Source of the DNA: Muscardinus avellanarius
Taxonomy: Eukaryota > Chordata > Mammalia > Rodentia > Gliridae
Assembly (NCBI GenBank): GCA_963383645.1
Contig: OY726569.1
Span: 73,510,635-73,574,634, forward strand
Length of the DNA: 64,000 nt
Direction of reading: 5' to 3'
The notes beneath the pieces were generated by a model, which made no database searches, was not told the DNA's origin, and was given only the letters and a program-made list of their open reading frames with translations. The stretch's first letter is position 1, and each line of letters opens with the position of its first letter. Of the stretch, positions 20,443 to 30,252 are shown piece after piece. A program made the position numbers and the translations under genes.

Positions 20443-21402
20443 TTAGTCATCTGAGATGGAAAGTCTGCTGAAAATGGGCAGGCGTCTTGAGTTGTCCAAG
20501 GTGGGGGAGTCTGAGCCGCTGTGGCTGCTGCTGGAGCTGCTCAGATAGCCCTCCTGGTCCGAGAGAGAATCCTGAGGGCTGGGGGGAGAGTCAAACATGT
20601 GAGGGGACTCGGACATGGGCCGCAAGAGGAAGGTGGTGGGGGAGCCGCCCCCGGGTAGCCCCATACTAGGGGCAAAGAGGCTCGCCAGCTCCTGGCTGGA
20701 GAAGGCGAAGGGGTTATTGGTGCCATCGGGCAGGGTGGGCGAGCCCAGGAGGTCATCGGCGCTCAAGATGGGGGGTGGGGTGATGGACGTGGGGCTGTCC
20801 AGCAGCCCTGTGGCAGCGGCGGTGGCAGCGGCACTGGGAAACCCAGCAAAGCTAAAGCTATGCTGCAGGCGGGGACGGTCGGCGGAGAGGTCCCGGGCCC
20901 CCGCCAGGGCGCGGCGCTCCTCGGCGTTGTGGATGAAGTGGCAGCGGGGCCCATAGGGGCAGAAGCCGATGGTGTGGAAGGTGCGGCACAGCTCCGTCTT
21001 GTACTTGGGGTGGCGGGTCAGGCTGCGCAGCTCGTGGATGCCGTGAGCGAACTGGCACTTGTCCCCGTACTTACAGGCACCGTTTTCCTCGAAGGGGCGG
21101 CACAGCTCCGTCTTGTAGCGGCTGGAGTTGACCTGGCCACTCCCCGGCTGCTTCTGGGTGGGCAGCAGCCGCTCACCCCCTTCAGAGAAGGAGCGGTCTC
21201 GGAAGCGGCTGTCCCGGGAGCTCAGAGCCGGGGCTGGCTCACCCTTGAGGCTGCTGAGGAGCTGGTTCTGGTGAAACTTGGAGCTGGGCAGGGTGACCGA
21301 GTGCCTCCGGGGGAAGCCCCCGCCAGCAGGGGTGCCCACTGCCTTCCTGTCCAGCAGGCAGCCCCCTGCGCTGGGAGCACTGTAGTTGAGCATCTTGTTC
21401 CC
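20443..21402 (-). CDS. ZFP36L1: ZFP36L1 coding exon 2 (residues 19-337, stop at 20443-20445)
   Basis: Encodes nearly all of an mRNA-decay activator that binds AU-rich elements in 3'UTRs and recruits the CCR4-NOT deadenylase and decapping factors; it acts in cytoplasm and shuttles through the nucleus. Two CCCH fingers are visible: C119-C128-C134-H138 (21043-21102) and C157-C166-C172-H176 (20929-20988), each C-x8-C-x5-C-x3-H and each preceded by the family lead-in (R/K)YKTEL. Ser53, Ser91 and Ser202 correspond to the human sites 54, 92 and 203 reported for MK2/AKT control and 14-3-3 binding. The extreme C-terminus ([13 protein letters not shown]) is the conserved CNOT1-contacting region with two RSK-type serines. 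The exon begins at GGG after a CCTCCCTCCAG acceptor. An in-frame ATG at 21468 lies in the intron and is not the start. Length matches the family (338 in human from memory). No frameshift or missing finger residue. Confidence 0.98.
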   Translation of the reverse strand, partial: GNKMLNYSAPSAGGCLLDRKAVGTPAGGGFPRRHSVTLPSSKFHQNQLLSSLKGEPAPALSSRDSRFRDRSFSEGGERLLPTQKQPGSGQVNSSRYKTELCRPFEENGACKYGDKCQFAHGIHELRSLTRHPKYKTELCRTFHTIGFCPYGPRCHFIHNAEERRALAGARDLSADRPRLQHSFSFAGFPSAAATAAATGLLDSPTSITPPPILSADDLLGSPTLPDGTNNPFAFSSQELASLFAPSMGLPGGGSPTTFLLRPMSESPHMFDSPPSPQDSLSDQEGYLSSSSSSHSGSDSPTLDNSRRLPIFSRLSISDD

Positions 21403-23616
21403 CTGGAGGGAGGAGAGAAAATTGGATGGTGAGTGAGGCCGTTCGCCAGGCCAGACAAGGGTACCCACGAAGGACAGCTCTCTCTAAACCACCTCTGATC
21501 CAGCAAGCCCCCACACCAGCCTCCTGGGGTTATTCTGGCCCCATGCATAAGAAACCACAAAATCCTGGCCTGGGTGATAAATTATGTACACGCGTCCTGC
21601 TCCGTCCCTCACAGCCTCTGTCCCTCATGCTACCGATTTTTCATCTATATAATGTAACTTCTTTAAATCCCAAACAGATTCCTCAACTCGGAACATCTCC
21701 ACAGTGTACACCCACTCCGGATTCCCCTCCCCCCAGCAAAAAAGCGGGCAAACCCCAGAAAGAAGACTAAACGTGGGCCAAGCCCCCTCTTAATCAGTCT
21801 CTGCTCAGTTGATAGCCTCCTCCCCCACAACCTAGCCCAAGACTCAACTTCCTCCTCCTAAAGCGTTCCCTTCCTCTGGCAACAGGTTTGCAGACTGCTG
21901 GTGCTTTCTCTTGCTGGGGGAGGGCCTGGGCTGGGGTTGGGGATCTGAGGGCTGAACACACACATTCCGCCGCCATTCCCGACCCCTCCCCTGGGAAGAT
22001 GCCTTTGCGCTTGGTCTCCCGGCTGCGAGAAAGGCTTTGGATAAGAGCCCCGGTGTTTAATCTTGAACACAGGCTGTGGATGAGGAGAGGAAAGCACCCA
22101 GCCACCCACCCACCTCGCAGTCAGTTCCAGACTGGGGTTGTGGGGAGTACCGCAGGTCAGGTTTGGTTCCCAGGGGGACCCTGGTCACCTGCCCAAACTC
22201 TGCCTACAACTTGGAAAAGGTGAGGGCGGGGGACCTGAGAGTTGGCTCCCCACCCATGTGGGTGTCATTGTGCAAATTCTAAAGTTGGTCCCTAAGGATC
22301 AGCAGCAGGGGATCGGGAATCTGTAACCGCAACCGCCCCACTGAGCGGATTACAGGAACCCAGTTGCAAGCCGGTTCCCAACAATGGGGTTCATTTAAAA
22401 AAGTCCTGCGGGAGGAGGGGGTGAAAGAAAAAGAACTAGATCAAAGAGCGGGGGAAGAGGGGAGCTGGGGAGCTCAGGCAGCCAGGCCACTCAGCAGCCC
22501 AGCAGGCTGATGGTGTTTGGGAAAACACGGGGAAGGAAGGAAGCTAAAAACCCAAACTTTTTGAGGTTGTTCTTCAGCTCCTCCTTGTCCCTACACCCCA
22601 ACCCTGCAGCCCTGGGGCCTTGGCAGCTGCACTACAGGAGCAGCAAGCTGGGGAAGGAGAGCAACATGACCTGACGTGTTGAAGAGAAGGCAAAACACTT
22701 CAGCAATTAAAAGTAGCCCAGCAGCTTCACCCTTTCAAATAGGGGCGAGAGGGCTGGGAAACAACTTTAACGACATCCACACACTTTTGTTATATACACA
22801 TTTCAACCTCACTCCTGAACATGCGGGGTTTAACGCTTTATTTTTTTTTCACACCACTCTCAAGCTTAGAGACGCCCCCAGTAAATCCGTACAGGCACCC
22901 CTTGAGTCCCCTGCCCCCCAGTCCAGAGCCCTGGTGCCTCCGCAACATAGGTAAGCAAGTCAACCCACTTTTCTCCCCCAGAGTTTGCAGCACGACCTGC
23001 TCTGGCAGGAGGAAGCCCCTGCGAGCGGGACAAACGCAAGCCCCACTGCAAACTCGCTTTGCTATTTGTGAATCATCTCTAGGCCTTTTTCTTCCTTGCA
23101 AATCCCCAGCTCCCCCCACCCCAAAGCAGAGGGGCAAATCTCCCAGCAAGACATCATCTCGAAACTCACTTCCTCGAGGGACCCTCACTCCCCACCCCAG
23201 AGGCCCGCAGCGGTGCTGAACAGACTCAACTCCTCCCGGCGGCCGCAGAAACCCAGAGCGCACAGAGGGGAACCGACCCGCGAACCCGGGCTCGAGCGGC
23301 CCAGTCTGTACGAAGAGAGTCGCCCCGAACTTCCCCCAATCTCGGCCGGCCCCCGAGGAGCGGCGCCTCGCAAGCTCAGTCTCCCAAAACTCTACTCCCC
23401 AAATTCGCATGTAACCCCGCCAGAAACTGCTGAAACTCGATGAGTGCGGAGGACAGGGCCAAATTCCTTCAAAGTACGGGGAAATGCGAGCGGGGCAAGA
23501 ACCGTCTGCCTGCCTTCTCCTCTACCCCGGCTTCCCAGCCGCCCCGTCTTGGGGGTTTTCGTTTTCCAGCAAAAGAGAAAGACTTTTTGAAAAGCCAACG
23601 CTCCGCTCTACTGTAC
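21403..23616 (-). other. ZFP36L1 intron 1
   Basis: Donor AAG|GTACAG at 23616 and acceptor CTCCCTCCAG| ending at 21403, phase 0. It is 2,214 bases long and free of recognisable SINEs. Its 5' third belongs to the CpG island. No exon or RNA gene recognised inside. Confidence 0.92.
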
Positions 23617-23670
23617 CTTGCATAAAACTTCGCTGAGGTCGAAGATGGTGGCGGACACGAGGGTGGTCAT
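23617..23670 (-). CDS. ZFP36L1: ZFP36L1 coding exon 1 (residues 1-18)
   Basis: Eighteen codons, MTTLVSATIFDLSEVLCK, from ATG at 23668-23670 to an AAG|GTACAG donor. The reading frame continues directly into GGG-AAC-AAG of exon 2. The conserved N-terminal segment of this family contributes to protein interaction and nuclear export. Human ZFP36L1 as I recall it starts MTTTLV, so this copy seems to have one threonine codon fewer, making the protein 337 residues. The ATG context (CCCGCG before it) is only partly Kozak-like, but the exon has no other in-frame ATG. Confidence 0.96.
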
Positions 23671-23803
23671 CGCGGGAGCTCGCGCGGGGCAGGGGCGAGG
23701 GTCCGCGGCGTGTGCAGGGTCCGGCGCAGGGCGGGCGCAGCTCCGGCTCTCGGCTCAGGAGTCCACTCGCCTGCTCCGGCGCCCCTCGCCTTTCCGACTC
23801 TCC
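23671..23803 (-). other. ZFP36L1 5' UTR (inferred)
   Basis: GC-rich leader between the expected start site, about 27 bases downstream of the TATA box, and the ATG. The upper boundary is uncertain by some tens of bases. Confidence 0.6.
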
Positions 23804-23826
23804 CGGGCTGCGGCGCGCAAAGCCCA

Positions 23827-23833
23827 ATTTATA
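23827..23833 (-). promoter_or_regulatory. TATA box of ZFP36L1
   Basis: TATAAAT on the minus strand (context CTTTATAAATTGGGC). A TATA box inside a CpG island is typical of immediate-early and inducible genes. Confidence 0.8.
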
Positions 23834-23951
23834 AAGTTTCAGATTTGGTGGGCCGGGGAAGGAGGAGGAGCTTTAAACTTATTTAAATGAGGAAGAGGAG
23901 GAATAAAAGTTGATTGACACCGAGGTTGAATCAGCCATGCGGTCAAGCGCC

Positions 23952-23977
23952 GGGAGGGGGGCGGGGGCGGGGGCGGG
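23952..23977. promoter_or_regulatory. Stacked GC boxes / G-quadruplex-prone run
   Basis: Successive GGGGCGGGG units (Sp/KLF-type sites) about 120-150 bases upstream of the TATA box. Four or more G-runs separated by single bases could also fold as a G-quadruplex on the plus strand. Confidence 0.75.
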
Positions 23978-24177
23978 AAGAAACTTTCAAAAGGAAGAGG
24001 GGGAGGGGAGACGAGGAAAGAAGGCGGAAAAAAAAAAAAAGCCCCACTCGCAGCCGCGCGCAACTTTTTTTTCTTAAAGAGGAAAAGTTTGGAGCGCGCG
24101 GGCTCGGCCCGGCGCCCCTCCCGCGCCGCGGGGGGCGGAGGGCGCGCCCCCCTTTGTCGGGCCCGGAGCGCGGCCTG

Positions 24178-24185
24178 TGACATCA
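24178..24185. promoter_or_regulatory. CRE/AP-1-like motif
   Basis: TGACATCA, one base from the CRE consensus TGACGTCA, about 380 bases upstream of the start site. Confidence 0.45.
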
Positions 24186-25310
24186 CTCGTTCCACTCCCT
24201 CCGGGGTTCTTGTGGTGGTGGTGTTGTTTTCTTGCCGGGCAGGAAGGCGGGCTCGACTTTCCCTGCTTGCCAGCGGGAGCCGGAGCCCGACCTGAGCGCC
24301 CCGTGCGGTTTCCATCTTGAGCCGGGGTCCCGGAAACTTCTCCCATCGCCGGCGCCGCCCGCTTCCCAGACCTCACGCGAGCGCCCGAGACGTTCAAGTT
24401 TAGGGGTTTATGCGTTAATTTTTCCCAGAGTTTCGAGGGAAGCTGGAAGTAAAGGAACTTTTTTATTCCTCCCCGGGAGGGCCTGGCCTGGCGGGGGCGA
24501 GCGCAGCCCGCTTTAGCGCGCCGCACGCGTCTACACTCGCGCGCGCGGGCAGCCGGCGCCCTCCGGGTGTGGGCAGGAGGGGGCCGCGACTCGAAAGGAC
24601 CACCGCCCGGGGAGATCGTTCGTCGGGGCCGGCTCGGACGCGGCGTGTCTGGCACGCATCCGTTTCTTTAGGCTTTTTAGCAGCGAAAACCCTGCATCTT
24701 TCGTGACTCCCCTTCCGCCCCGCAAAACAAGACGCACTCACTGGGCAACAAACCACTTTGCACGCGCGCTCTGAATTCTGGGCCGCCTTTCACCCCCAAT
24801 CACACCCTCCAAGCGCTAGAACTTTTAGGGGGGGGAAAAGTTACTTCGCTAAGGATGAAGGTTTATTAAAAAAAAAAAAAGTGGGGGAGGTGACACTTTT
24901 AACGTATTGTTGCTTTTCTCCCGCCACCACGAGAACGGAACATATGGTTTGTCACCCGGCGCTGTTTGGGGGGAAGGGGGCCTAGGATCCACGAAGCCGA
25001 GGGGCCCCCTTAAAAGCGATCTGGTGCGTATTCATTTCCTGCTAGGTATCCCCCGCCTGCCCGCCCCCGGGGCAAAGCTGTCAGCGCGCCCCCGGCCGCC
25101 CCCGGCCGCCCGCTCGCGCGCGCTCCTGCCCGACACCCGAGGCCGCCGGGCGGGTTATGAAACCCCGAGCCCCGAGTGGCTGCGCGCGAGCTCCACCGCG
25201 ATGTAATTAGGTCACCCCATTATGGGCACGTTTCTTTGGAAAGGAGCGGGCGGGAGGAGCGGAGAGCTGGAGCCGCACCCCCACCCCAGCCCGCGCTCAC
25301 GCACACGCAG

Positions 25311-25348
25311 GCACGCGCGCGCGCACACGCGTACACGCACACGCGCGC
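25311..25348. repeat. 38-base alternating purine-pyrimidine (Z-DNA-prone) tract
   Basis: From GCACGCGCGC to ACGCGCGC every step alternates purine and pyrimidine, mostly CG and CA, inside the CpG island. Confidence 0.85.
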
Positions 25349-25987
25349 TGCATTTCTTATTTATGAACCACTTGATTTCCAACTTCACGAAGCTCGGCTT
25401 GGGCCGCAGCCTCGCACCTCCGTGAGCCGCAGCAGGGGCCGCTCGCGTGTGTCCCCTGGCTCGAGTGCCTGGCCCCCATCTTGGACCCGGCCGTCGCGCC
25501 CTCGCTCTCTCCGCCGCCGCGGCCCGGCCGCCCGTGGCTTCCCCCCGCCCCGCTGCCATTATTCATCTGCGCTCGAAATCTGGCCAGCGCCAGAAAGGGA
25601 AGTAACTCCCAACCACCTTGGTTTAAGTCACTCGCGCGTACAGGCGTCTCTCTCCAGGGTGTGCTGGCTCGCTCCTCCCCCAGCTCCAGGAGGCTTGGGG
25701 GGAGCCTCGGGGTGAGGAAGGGGCTGCAGAGTCCGGGACCCCCAGGTCGGCCCGCGCCCCGCCGTGGCCCCCGCACCCCGCCGGCCCGAAGGCGGTCGGT
25801 GTCCAGGAGCGCGGCGATTCCTCGAGTCCCCGCGGCCCGTCCAACTCCCCACCCCCGCGGGCGCGGGCTCCCGCTCGGCCCGAGTTGTTTACCGGCCCCG
25901 CCGCCCGCCCGGGTCTGCTCCGGCTCCCAGGCCGTCTCTATAATTAAACTCTTTTTTTTTTAATTGTCGGGTTGAAACGTCACTTCG

Positions 25988-25997
25988 GGGATTTTCC
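25988..25997 (+). promoter_or_regulatory. NF-kB-like site
   Basis: GGGATTTTCC, matching the kB consensus GGGRNWYYCC. It lies at the far end of the CpG island. Confidence 0.5.
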
Positions 25998-26284
25998 GAG
26001 GGCGAGGGAGTCGAGGGGAGGGCGCGGGCCGCTTAACCCTTCGCTGACCCGGCGTCCCGGCCGCGGCGGGCCGGGGTCCGCAGGCGGGGCGGGGGTCGAG
26101 CGGGCGGCGCGCGTCCCTCTGCACCCTCGGGTGCCCGCCCGCGCCGCGGGGAGGCGGCGGGCCTGCTCCGGGCCGCGGGCTCCCGGCGCTCCCTCCCGCT
26201 GCGGGCGGGCCCGGGGCGCAGGGGCCGGGCCAGCGAGCTGGGCTGGGGTGGGTGGGGGTGGGGCTGCCGGGTTGGGCGGAGGGG

Positions 26285-26296
26285 GAAAGTGAAAGT
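26285..26296 (+). promoter_or_regulatory. ISRE/IRF-like site
   Basis: GAAAGTGAAAGT, two GAAA half-sites spaced as in an interferon-stimulated response element, about 2.5 kb upstream of the start. Confidence 0.55.
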
Positions 26297-26460
26297 CCTT
26301 GCTGGGAAGGAGGCGCGGCGGCGGAAAGCTCCTCGCGCCGTCTGGAGCACTGGCGCACCTCCTGGCAGGTGAGAGTGTGCAGCGCTGGGCCTCGGACCCC
26401 CAGCCCGCAGGCCCTGGGACCCCAGGCTTCCAAGACGCGCCGCCCCTAGAGCCCTGCGGT

Positions 26461-26870
26461 GTCGTCCTCCCTCCCGGGCTCCGGATCGTTTGCAAAATCC
26501 TCCAAATTCTTGGGATTGGGACCGGCCCATCCTCCAACCTCTGCTAGCGGAGAGCCTGGGGCAGCCTCTGGGCTCCTCCAACCTTTGCTACCTGGACGCC
26601 TGGGGCAGGCCCAAGAACCCCGGGTTAGGTCTAGGGAGTGGGGCCCTGTGGTCACTTGGTGGAGTTACCTGTAGTGTTTGTAGAGCGCAGATTCCTCGGC
26701 TTGGATCCGGGCCCAGTGAGTCAGATGCTCCGGAATGGGCCCGAGAACCAGCATTTTTGGTACATTCCTTGATGGTAACTCAAAGGTTTAGAAAGCAATG
26801 GTGGGTCCAGGACATTTCAGTGTCCCGGAGCCAAATCTTGACTCTGCCACTTTTAGCTGTATGGCTTTTT
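26461..26870. other. Unique sequence upstream of the CpG island
   Basis: CpG density falls off. Nothing recognised; a 135-codon open frame is not supported. Confidence 0.4.
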
Positions 26871-26875
26871 GGGTG

Positions 26876-26932
26876 TTTGTTTTTGTTTTTGAGATGAAAT
26901 CTCCCCACGTTGCCCAGCCTGGCCTTGAACTC
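26876..26932 (-). mobile_element. Old B1/7SL-derived SINE fragment
   Basis: TTTTTGAGATGAAATCTCCC then GTTGCCCAGCCTGGCCTTG, an antisense B1/Alu-type 3' part without an ID half. It predates the dimeric family. Confidence 0.7.
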
Positions 26933-27282
26933 CAGCTCTTCCTGGGGAAGAGTTGGGGTAGGGGTGTCAGGGTGTGAAAATAAGATGTCTCCTAACTGAA
27001 AAACAGTTGATTATTGGCACAGATACATCTGGAAAACACTAGATCACAGGAGCCGGCGGCAGGTAGACAGCAGAAGCCAGTCTCTCTTCAGAGCACTTAG
27101 TGGGCATCCCTCAGCCACCAGCATTGCCTCAGCCAGGGAGGGTGGGCATGGCCTGTGGACAGTACTGGTGAAGCTCAGGAGACAGGCCACCCCCTGCTGA
27201 GACCACGGAGACCCCACCCCCACACCCTGGGAGGGTGATGTTACCCTGTGCTCTGCCTCAAGTGGGTTGTTTAGTTTTTATT
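26933..27282. other. Unique intergenic sequence
   Basis: No repeat or gene recognised. Confidence 0.4.
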
Positions 27283-27475
27283 GTGTTTGTGTGGTATTGA
27301 AACCAGGGGCATTCTCCCTCTAAGCTACACCCCAACCCTTTTTATTTTTTATTTTGAAACAGGTTTTCACCAGGTTGCTGAGGGTCTAAGTTGCTGAGGC
27401 CAGCCTTGAACCTGATATCCTCAAGTCTCAGGCTCCAGCTACTGGGACTGCAGGCCTGCACCACCTGCCACAGCT
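27283..27475 (-). mobile_element. B1-ID dimeric SINE (old)
   Basis: GTGTGGTATTGAAACCAGGG start, TTTATTTTGAAACAGG linker, end ACCTGCCACAGCT. First dimer copy upstream of the gene. Confidence 0.82.
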
Positions 27476-27715
27476 AGGAGTAGGCTATTTAAGCACGCAT
27501 CCTTAATTGTTGTAACACTTTTCTGCACTGAGAGGCCACGGTTCAGTTAGGCCCCCAGGCCAGCCCACCGCTCACCTTCCCTCCCACCCCCTGGCCTGGA
27601 TCTAGGACAAACCCTCAGTTTGTCCAGCCTTGACTTTCTAGCTCTGCCCCCCCAGCCCCACCCCCAGGACACTCCTTGTGTCACTTCTAGAAGGAAATGA
27701 GCCATCTTCCTCTTG

Positions 27716-27883
27716 CCCTAAGGCTTTCTACCTCAGAGCTACACCCCCCAACCTATTTTATTTTTTGTTTTGAAACAGGATCTTAGCTACACCCCCCAAT
27801 GTATTTTATTTTTTATTTTGAAACAATCTCACAGAGTCGCTGAGGGCCTCACTAAATTGTTCTAGCTGGTCTCGAACCCGCCA
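27716..27883 (-). mobile_element. B1-ID dimeric SINE with internal tandem duplication
   Basis: A stretch of about 55 bases (AGCTACACCCCCCAA...TTGAAACA) occurs twice in a row. The B1-like half is cut short at CTGGTCTCGAACCCGC. Confidence 0.75.
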
Positions 27884-27935
27884 GGTTCGGGTTTGGGTTC
27901 AATCCTCAGTACCAAAAAACAAAAACAAACAAAAG
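27884..27935 (+). mobile_element. ID-like SINE 3' fragment
   Basis: GGTTTGGGTTCAATCCTCAGTACC plus an A/CAAA tail, in opposite orientation to the adjacent copy. Confidence 0.65.
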
Positions 27936-28075
27936 TGAAAGTCTAATTTATCAGTTTTATCTTTTGTGGGTGATTCTTTTGGTGTCACAGCTAAGGATTC
28001 TCTGCCTAATCCCAGGTCACTAAGGTTTTCTGTTCTCTTCTAAAACCTCTGTATGTTTTGCTGGTCTGCTGTTGG
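27936..28075 (-). mobile_element. Old L1 ORF2 3'-region fragment, antisense
   Basis: TCTAATTTATCAG, TTTTGGTGTCACAGCTAAGG and CCTAATCCCAGGTCACTAAG match the antisense L1 ORF2 end as I recall it. In consensus order it is followed by the segment that begins at 33396, so the two may be one element split by later DNA. Confidence 0.6.
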
Positions 28076-28206
28076 GTATATAAATATAATTTTCTACCTT
28101 TCTTGCCATATTGTGCATCTTATTAATATGTCTTTTGTCTCCTAACCTTTTTTTGATTTACAGAGTGTTTTATGTACTCTCTTGATTACTATTTGCATTT
28201 AATTTT

Positions 28207-28290
28207 TCTTTTCCTGGTGCTTGGGATGAAATCCAGGACCATGTTCAAGCTAAGTCCACATTCTTCCACCAAGCTCCATCCACGGCCCTG
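28207..28290 (-). mobile_element. ID-type tRNA-derived SINE monomer
   Basis: GGTGCTTGGGATGAAATCCAGG...CATGTTCAAGCTAAG...CACCAAGCTCCATCCACGGCC: the undeleted ID layout, older than the dimers. Confidence 0.65.
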
Positions 28291-28420
28291 GAATATTGTT
28301 TTCTTTCACTTTCTACTTGTATCCTTTGGCTCTAAAGCGAGTCTCTTGTAAACAACATCTAGTTGGATCATGTTTTGTTTTTGTATTCATTCTGCCAATC
28401 TCTTATTTATGTTTATTTTA

Positions 28421-28586
28421 GGTACTGGGGATTGAACTCAGGGGTACTTTACCACTAAGCCACATGCCCCTAGTCCTTTTTATTTTTTATTTTGAAATAG
28501 GGTCTCACTAAGTTACTGAAGCTGGCCTCAAACTTGGATCCTCTCTGGTAGCATTACAAGTATGTATCACTGACTGTCCCTGGCTC
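28421..28586 (-). mobile_element. B1-ID dimeric SINE (old)
   Basis: GGTACTGGGGATTGAACTCAGG start. The B1 half is diverged and shortened (ACTGTCCCTGGCT end). Confidence 0.78.
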
Positions 28587-29138
28587 CAGTCTGTCTTTTG
28601 ATTGAAAGTTTAGTCCATTTACATTTCAAATGATTACTGGTAGAGAGAAACTTCATTCTGTTATTTCACTATTTTTTTTCTAGATGTTTATATTGTTCCT
28701 CATTTCTTGCATTATGACTTAGTCCCCCTTGCCCATGGGGAGTACCTTCCAAAATCCCTACTGGATACCTGAAACCACAGAGAGTACCAAACATTATATA
28801 CAGTTTTTTCCTATGTATTCGTATCTCTGATAGAGTTTAACTTATAAGTCAGGCACAGTAAGAATAAGAATAATAAATAGAGCAATTATAATATATTGTA
28901 ATGAAATAAAAATATACTATACTCACCATCCTTGTGATGTGAGATGACCCTGTGTCTGTGATAAAATGCGGTGAGGTGAGTGATGTAGGCCCTGTGATCT
29001 AATGTTGGGCTACTAGACAAATGTTACTTGACACAAGCACTGTCTGAGATGGCTACTAAATAAATAATAGCTAGGTAGTGTATACACTATGGATACACTG
29101 GACAAAGGGAGGCTTTATGTCCTGAGCAAAAAGTGCCT

Positions 29139-29344
29139 AGACAGAGCCTAGTGTGGTGACACAGGTTTGTAATCCCAGTACTTAGGAGACTGAAACAGGA
29201 GGACTGCAGCTTCAAGGACAGTCTCAGCAAGTAGCAAACTCTCATTAACCTAGGGAAACCTTATTTTAAAATAAAAATAAAGTAGAGCTGGGGGTGTAGC
29301 TTGGAGGTAGAATGCCCGGGGTTCAATCCCCAGTACCGCACATA
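29139..29344 (+). mobile_element. B1-ID dimeric SINE
   Basis: AAAAAGTGCCTAGACA before and AAAAAGTACCAAGACA after are a diverged target duplication. Complete but old body. Confidence 0.85.
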
Positions 29345-29399
29345 AAAAGTACCAAGACAGCATGAGATTTCATCATGCTATTCAAAATAGTATGTAATT

Positions 29400-29614
29400 T
29401 TTTTTTTTTTTTTTGCAGTACTGGGGATGGAACCCAAGGGCATTCTACCTCCAAGCTGCACCCCAGTCCTATTTTTTATTCTTTATTTTGAAACAAGGTG
29501 TCACTAAATTGCAGAGGGCCTCACAGAGTAGCTGGGGCTGGCTGAGAACCTGCAGTCCTCCTGTCTCAGCCTCCCAAGTCCTAGGGTTGCAAGCCTGCAC
29601 TACCACCACTGGCT
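29400..29614 (-). mobile_element. B1-ID dimeric SINE
   Basis: T16 run, GCAGTACTGGGGATGGAACC start, end CACTACCACCACTGGCT. Confidence 0.9.
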
Positions 29615-29667
29615 CATGATATGCAATTTAAAATGTCTTATGTTTTCTGTTAGGGTTTTGCTTTTGG

Positions 29668-29776
29668 TTTTTGAAATGGGGTTGTCACACTAACTTGCCC
29701 AGGGTGGCCTCCAGCTTTTGATCCTTAGCTACCCTCCCAAGTAGCTGGGACTACAGATACACACCTCAATGCCCAG
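29668..29776 (-). mobile_element. Old B1/7SL-type SINE monomer
   Basis: GGTTTTTGAAATGGGGTTG, TTGCCCAGGGTGGCCTCC and CCAAGTAGCTGGGACTAC are Alu/B1-like with no ID half. Confidence 0.7.
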
Positions 29777-29876
29777 CCCCTTGAGTTTTGTGGTTTTTTT
29801 GGAGGTTTTTTTTGTTTTTTTAGGACAGTTCTAATAGTAATGAACTCTCTGAACTTTTGTCTATTCAGAAATATCT

Positions 29877-30063
29877 TAGCTGGGTGTGGTGGCACACATG
29901 ACATGGGAGAATCATGGTTCACAGACAGCCTCAGCTACTTAGTGAGGCCCTCCGCAACTCATTGAGACCCTGTTTCAAAATAAAGAATAAAAAATAGGGC
30001 AGGAGGTATAGCTCAGAGGTTGAATGCCCCTGAGTTCAATCCCCAGACCCCCCCAAAAAAACC
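29877..30063 (+). mobile_element. B1-ID dimeric SINE with deletion
   Basis: GCTGGGTGTGGTGGCACACA then a missing block before GGGAGAATCATGGTTCAC. The right half ends at a C/A run. Confidence 0.82.
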
Positions 30064-30160
30064 CCACTAAAATAAAGAATAAAAAATAGAGCTAGAGGTG
30101 TAGCTCAGAGGTAGAATGCCCCTGGGTTCCATCCCCAGTACTTGAAAAAAAAAAAAATCT
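30064..30160 (+). mobile_element. Extra ID-like right half
   Basis: A second linker and right half (GAGCTAGAGGTGTAGCTCAG...CCATCCCCAGTACTTG) in tandem with the previous copy, as expected after nesting or unequal exchange. Confidence 0.75.
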
Positions 30161-30252
30161 TTATTTTTTTCTCTCTTTTGAAGGACAGTTTTGTCCAACT
30201 TTTGTCCAACATAGAATTCTTGTTGGACAGCATTTTTTTTTAACACTTTGTC

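Larger units (their letters stand above)
18560..23803 (-). other. ZFP36L1 transcription unit
   Basis: Two-exon gene. A promoter with a TATA box near 23830 gives an expected start near 23800 (about 130 bases of 5'UTR). Exon 1 ends at 23617, exon 2 begins at 21402, and a poly(A) signal at 18580-18585 sets the end near 18560. The two-exon layout with a tiny first coding exon is the known arrangement of the ZFP36 (TTP/TIS11) family. Ends are inferred from motifs, not from transcripts. Confidence 0.88.
23190..26460. promoter_or_regulatory. CpG island of the ZFP36L1 promoter
   Basis: Dense CpG content by eye across the first exon and about 2.6 kb upstream, with no SINE. Contains the TATA box, GC boxes, a CRE-like TGACATCA (24178-24185), a kB site and an ISRE-like site. 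Open frames on both strands are products of high GC. Confidence 0.85.
28712..29650. mobile_element. Tigger/MER-type DNA transposon fragment, interrupted
   Basis: CCCATGGGGAGTACCTTCC, GGATACCTGAAACCACAGAG, ATAAGTCAGGCACAGTAAG and GCTACTAAATAAATAATAGC (28712-29138), then AGATTTCATCATGCTATTC (29363-29399) and CAATTTAAAATGTCTTATG (29623-29644), resemble human pogo/Tigger MITEs from memory. Two SINEs lie inside. Exact family not assigned. Confidence 0.6.

Noticed and set aside
20860..21432. 190-codon plus-strand frame antisense to ZFP36L1
   Set aside because: A shadow of the codon bias of the real exon on the opposite strand.
21403..21468. In-frame ATG upstream of exon 2 as the ZFP36L1 start
   Set aside because: It lies before a good splice acceptor (CCTCCCTCCAG). 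The true start is in exon 1 at 23670, which encodes the conserved family N-terminus and joins in frame.
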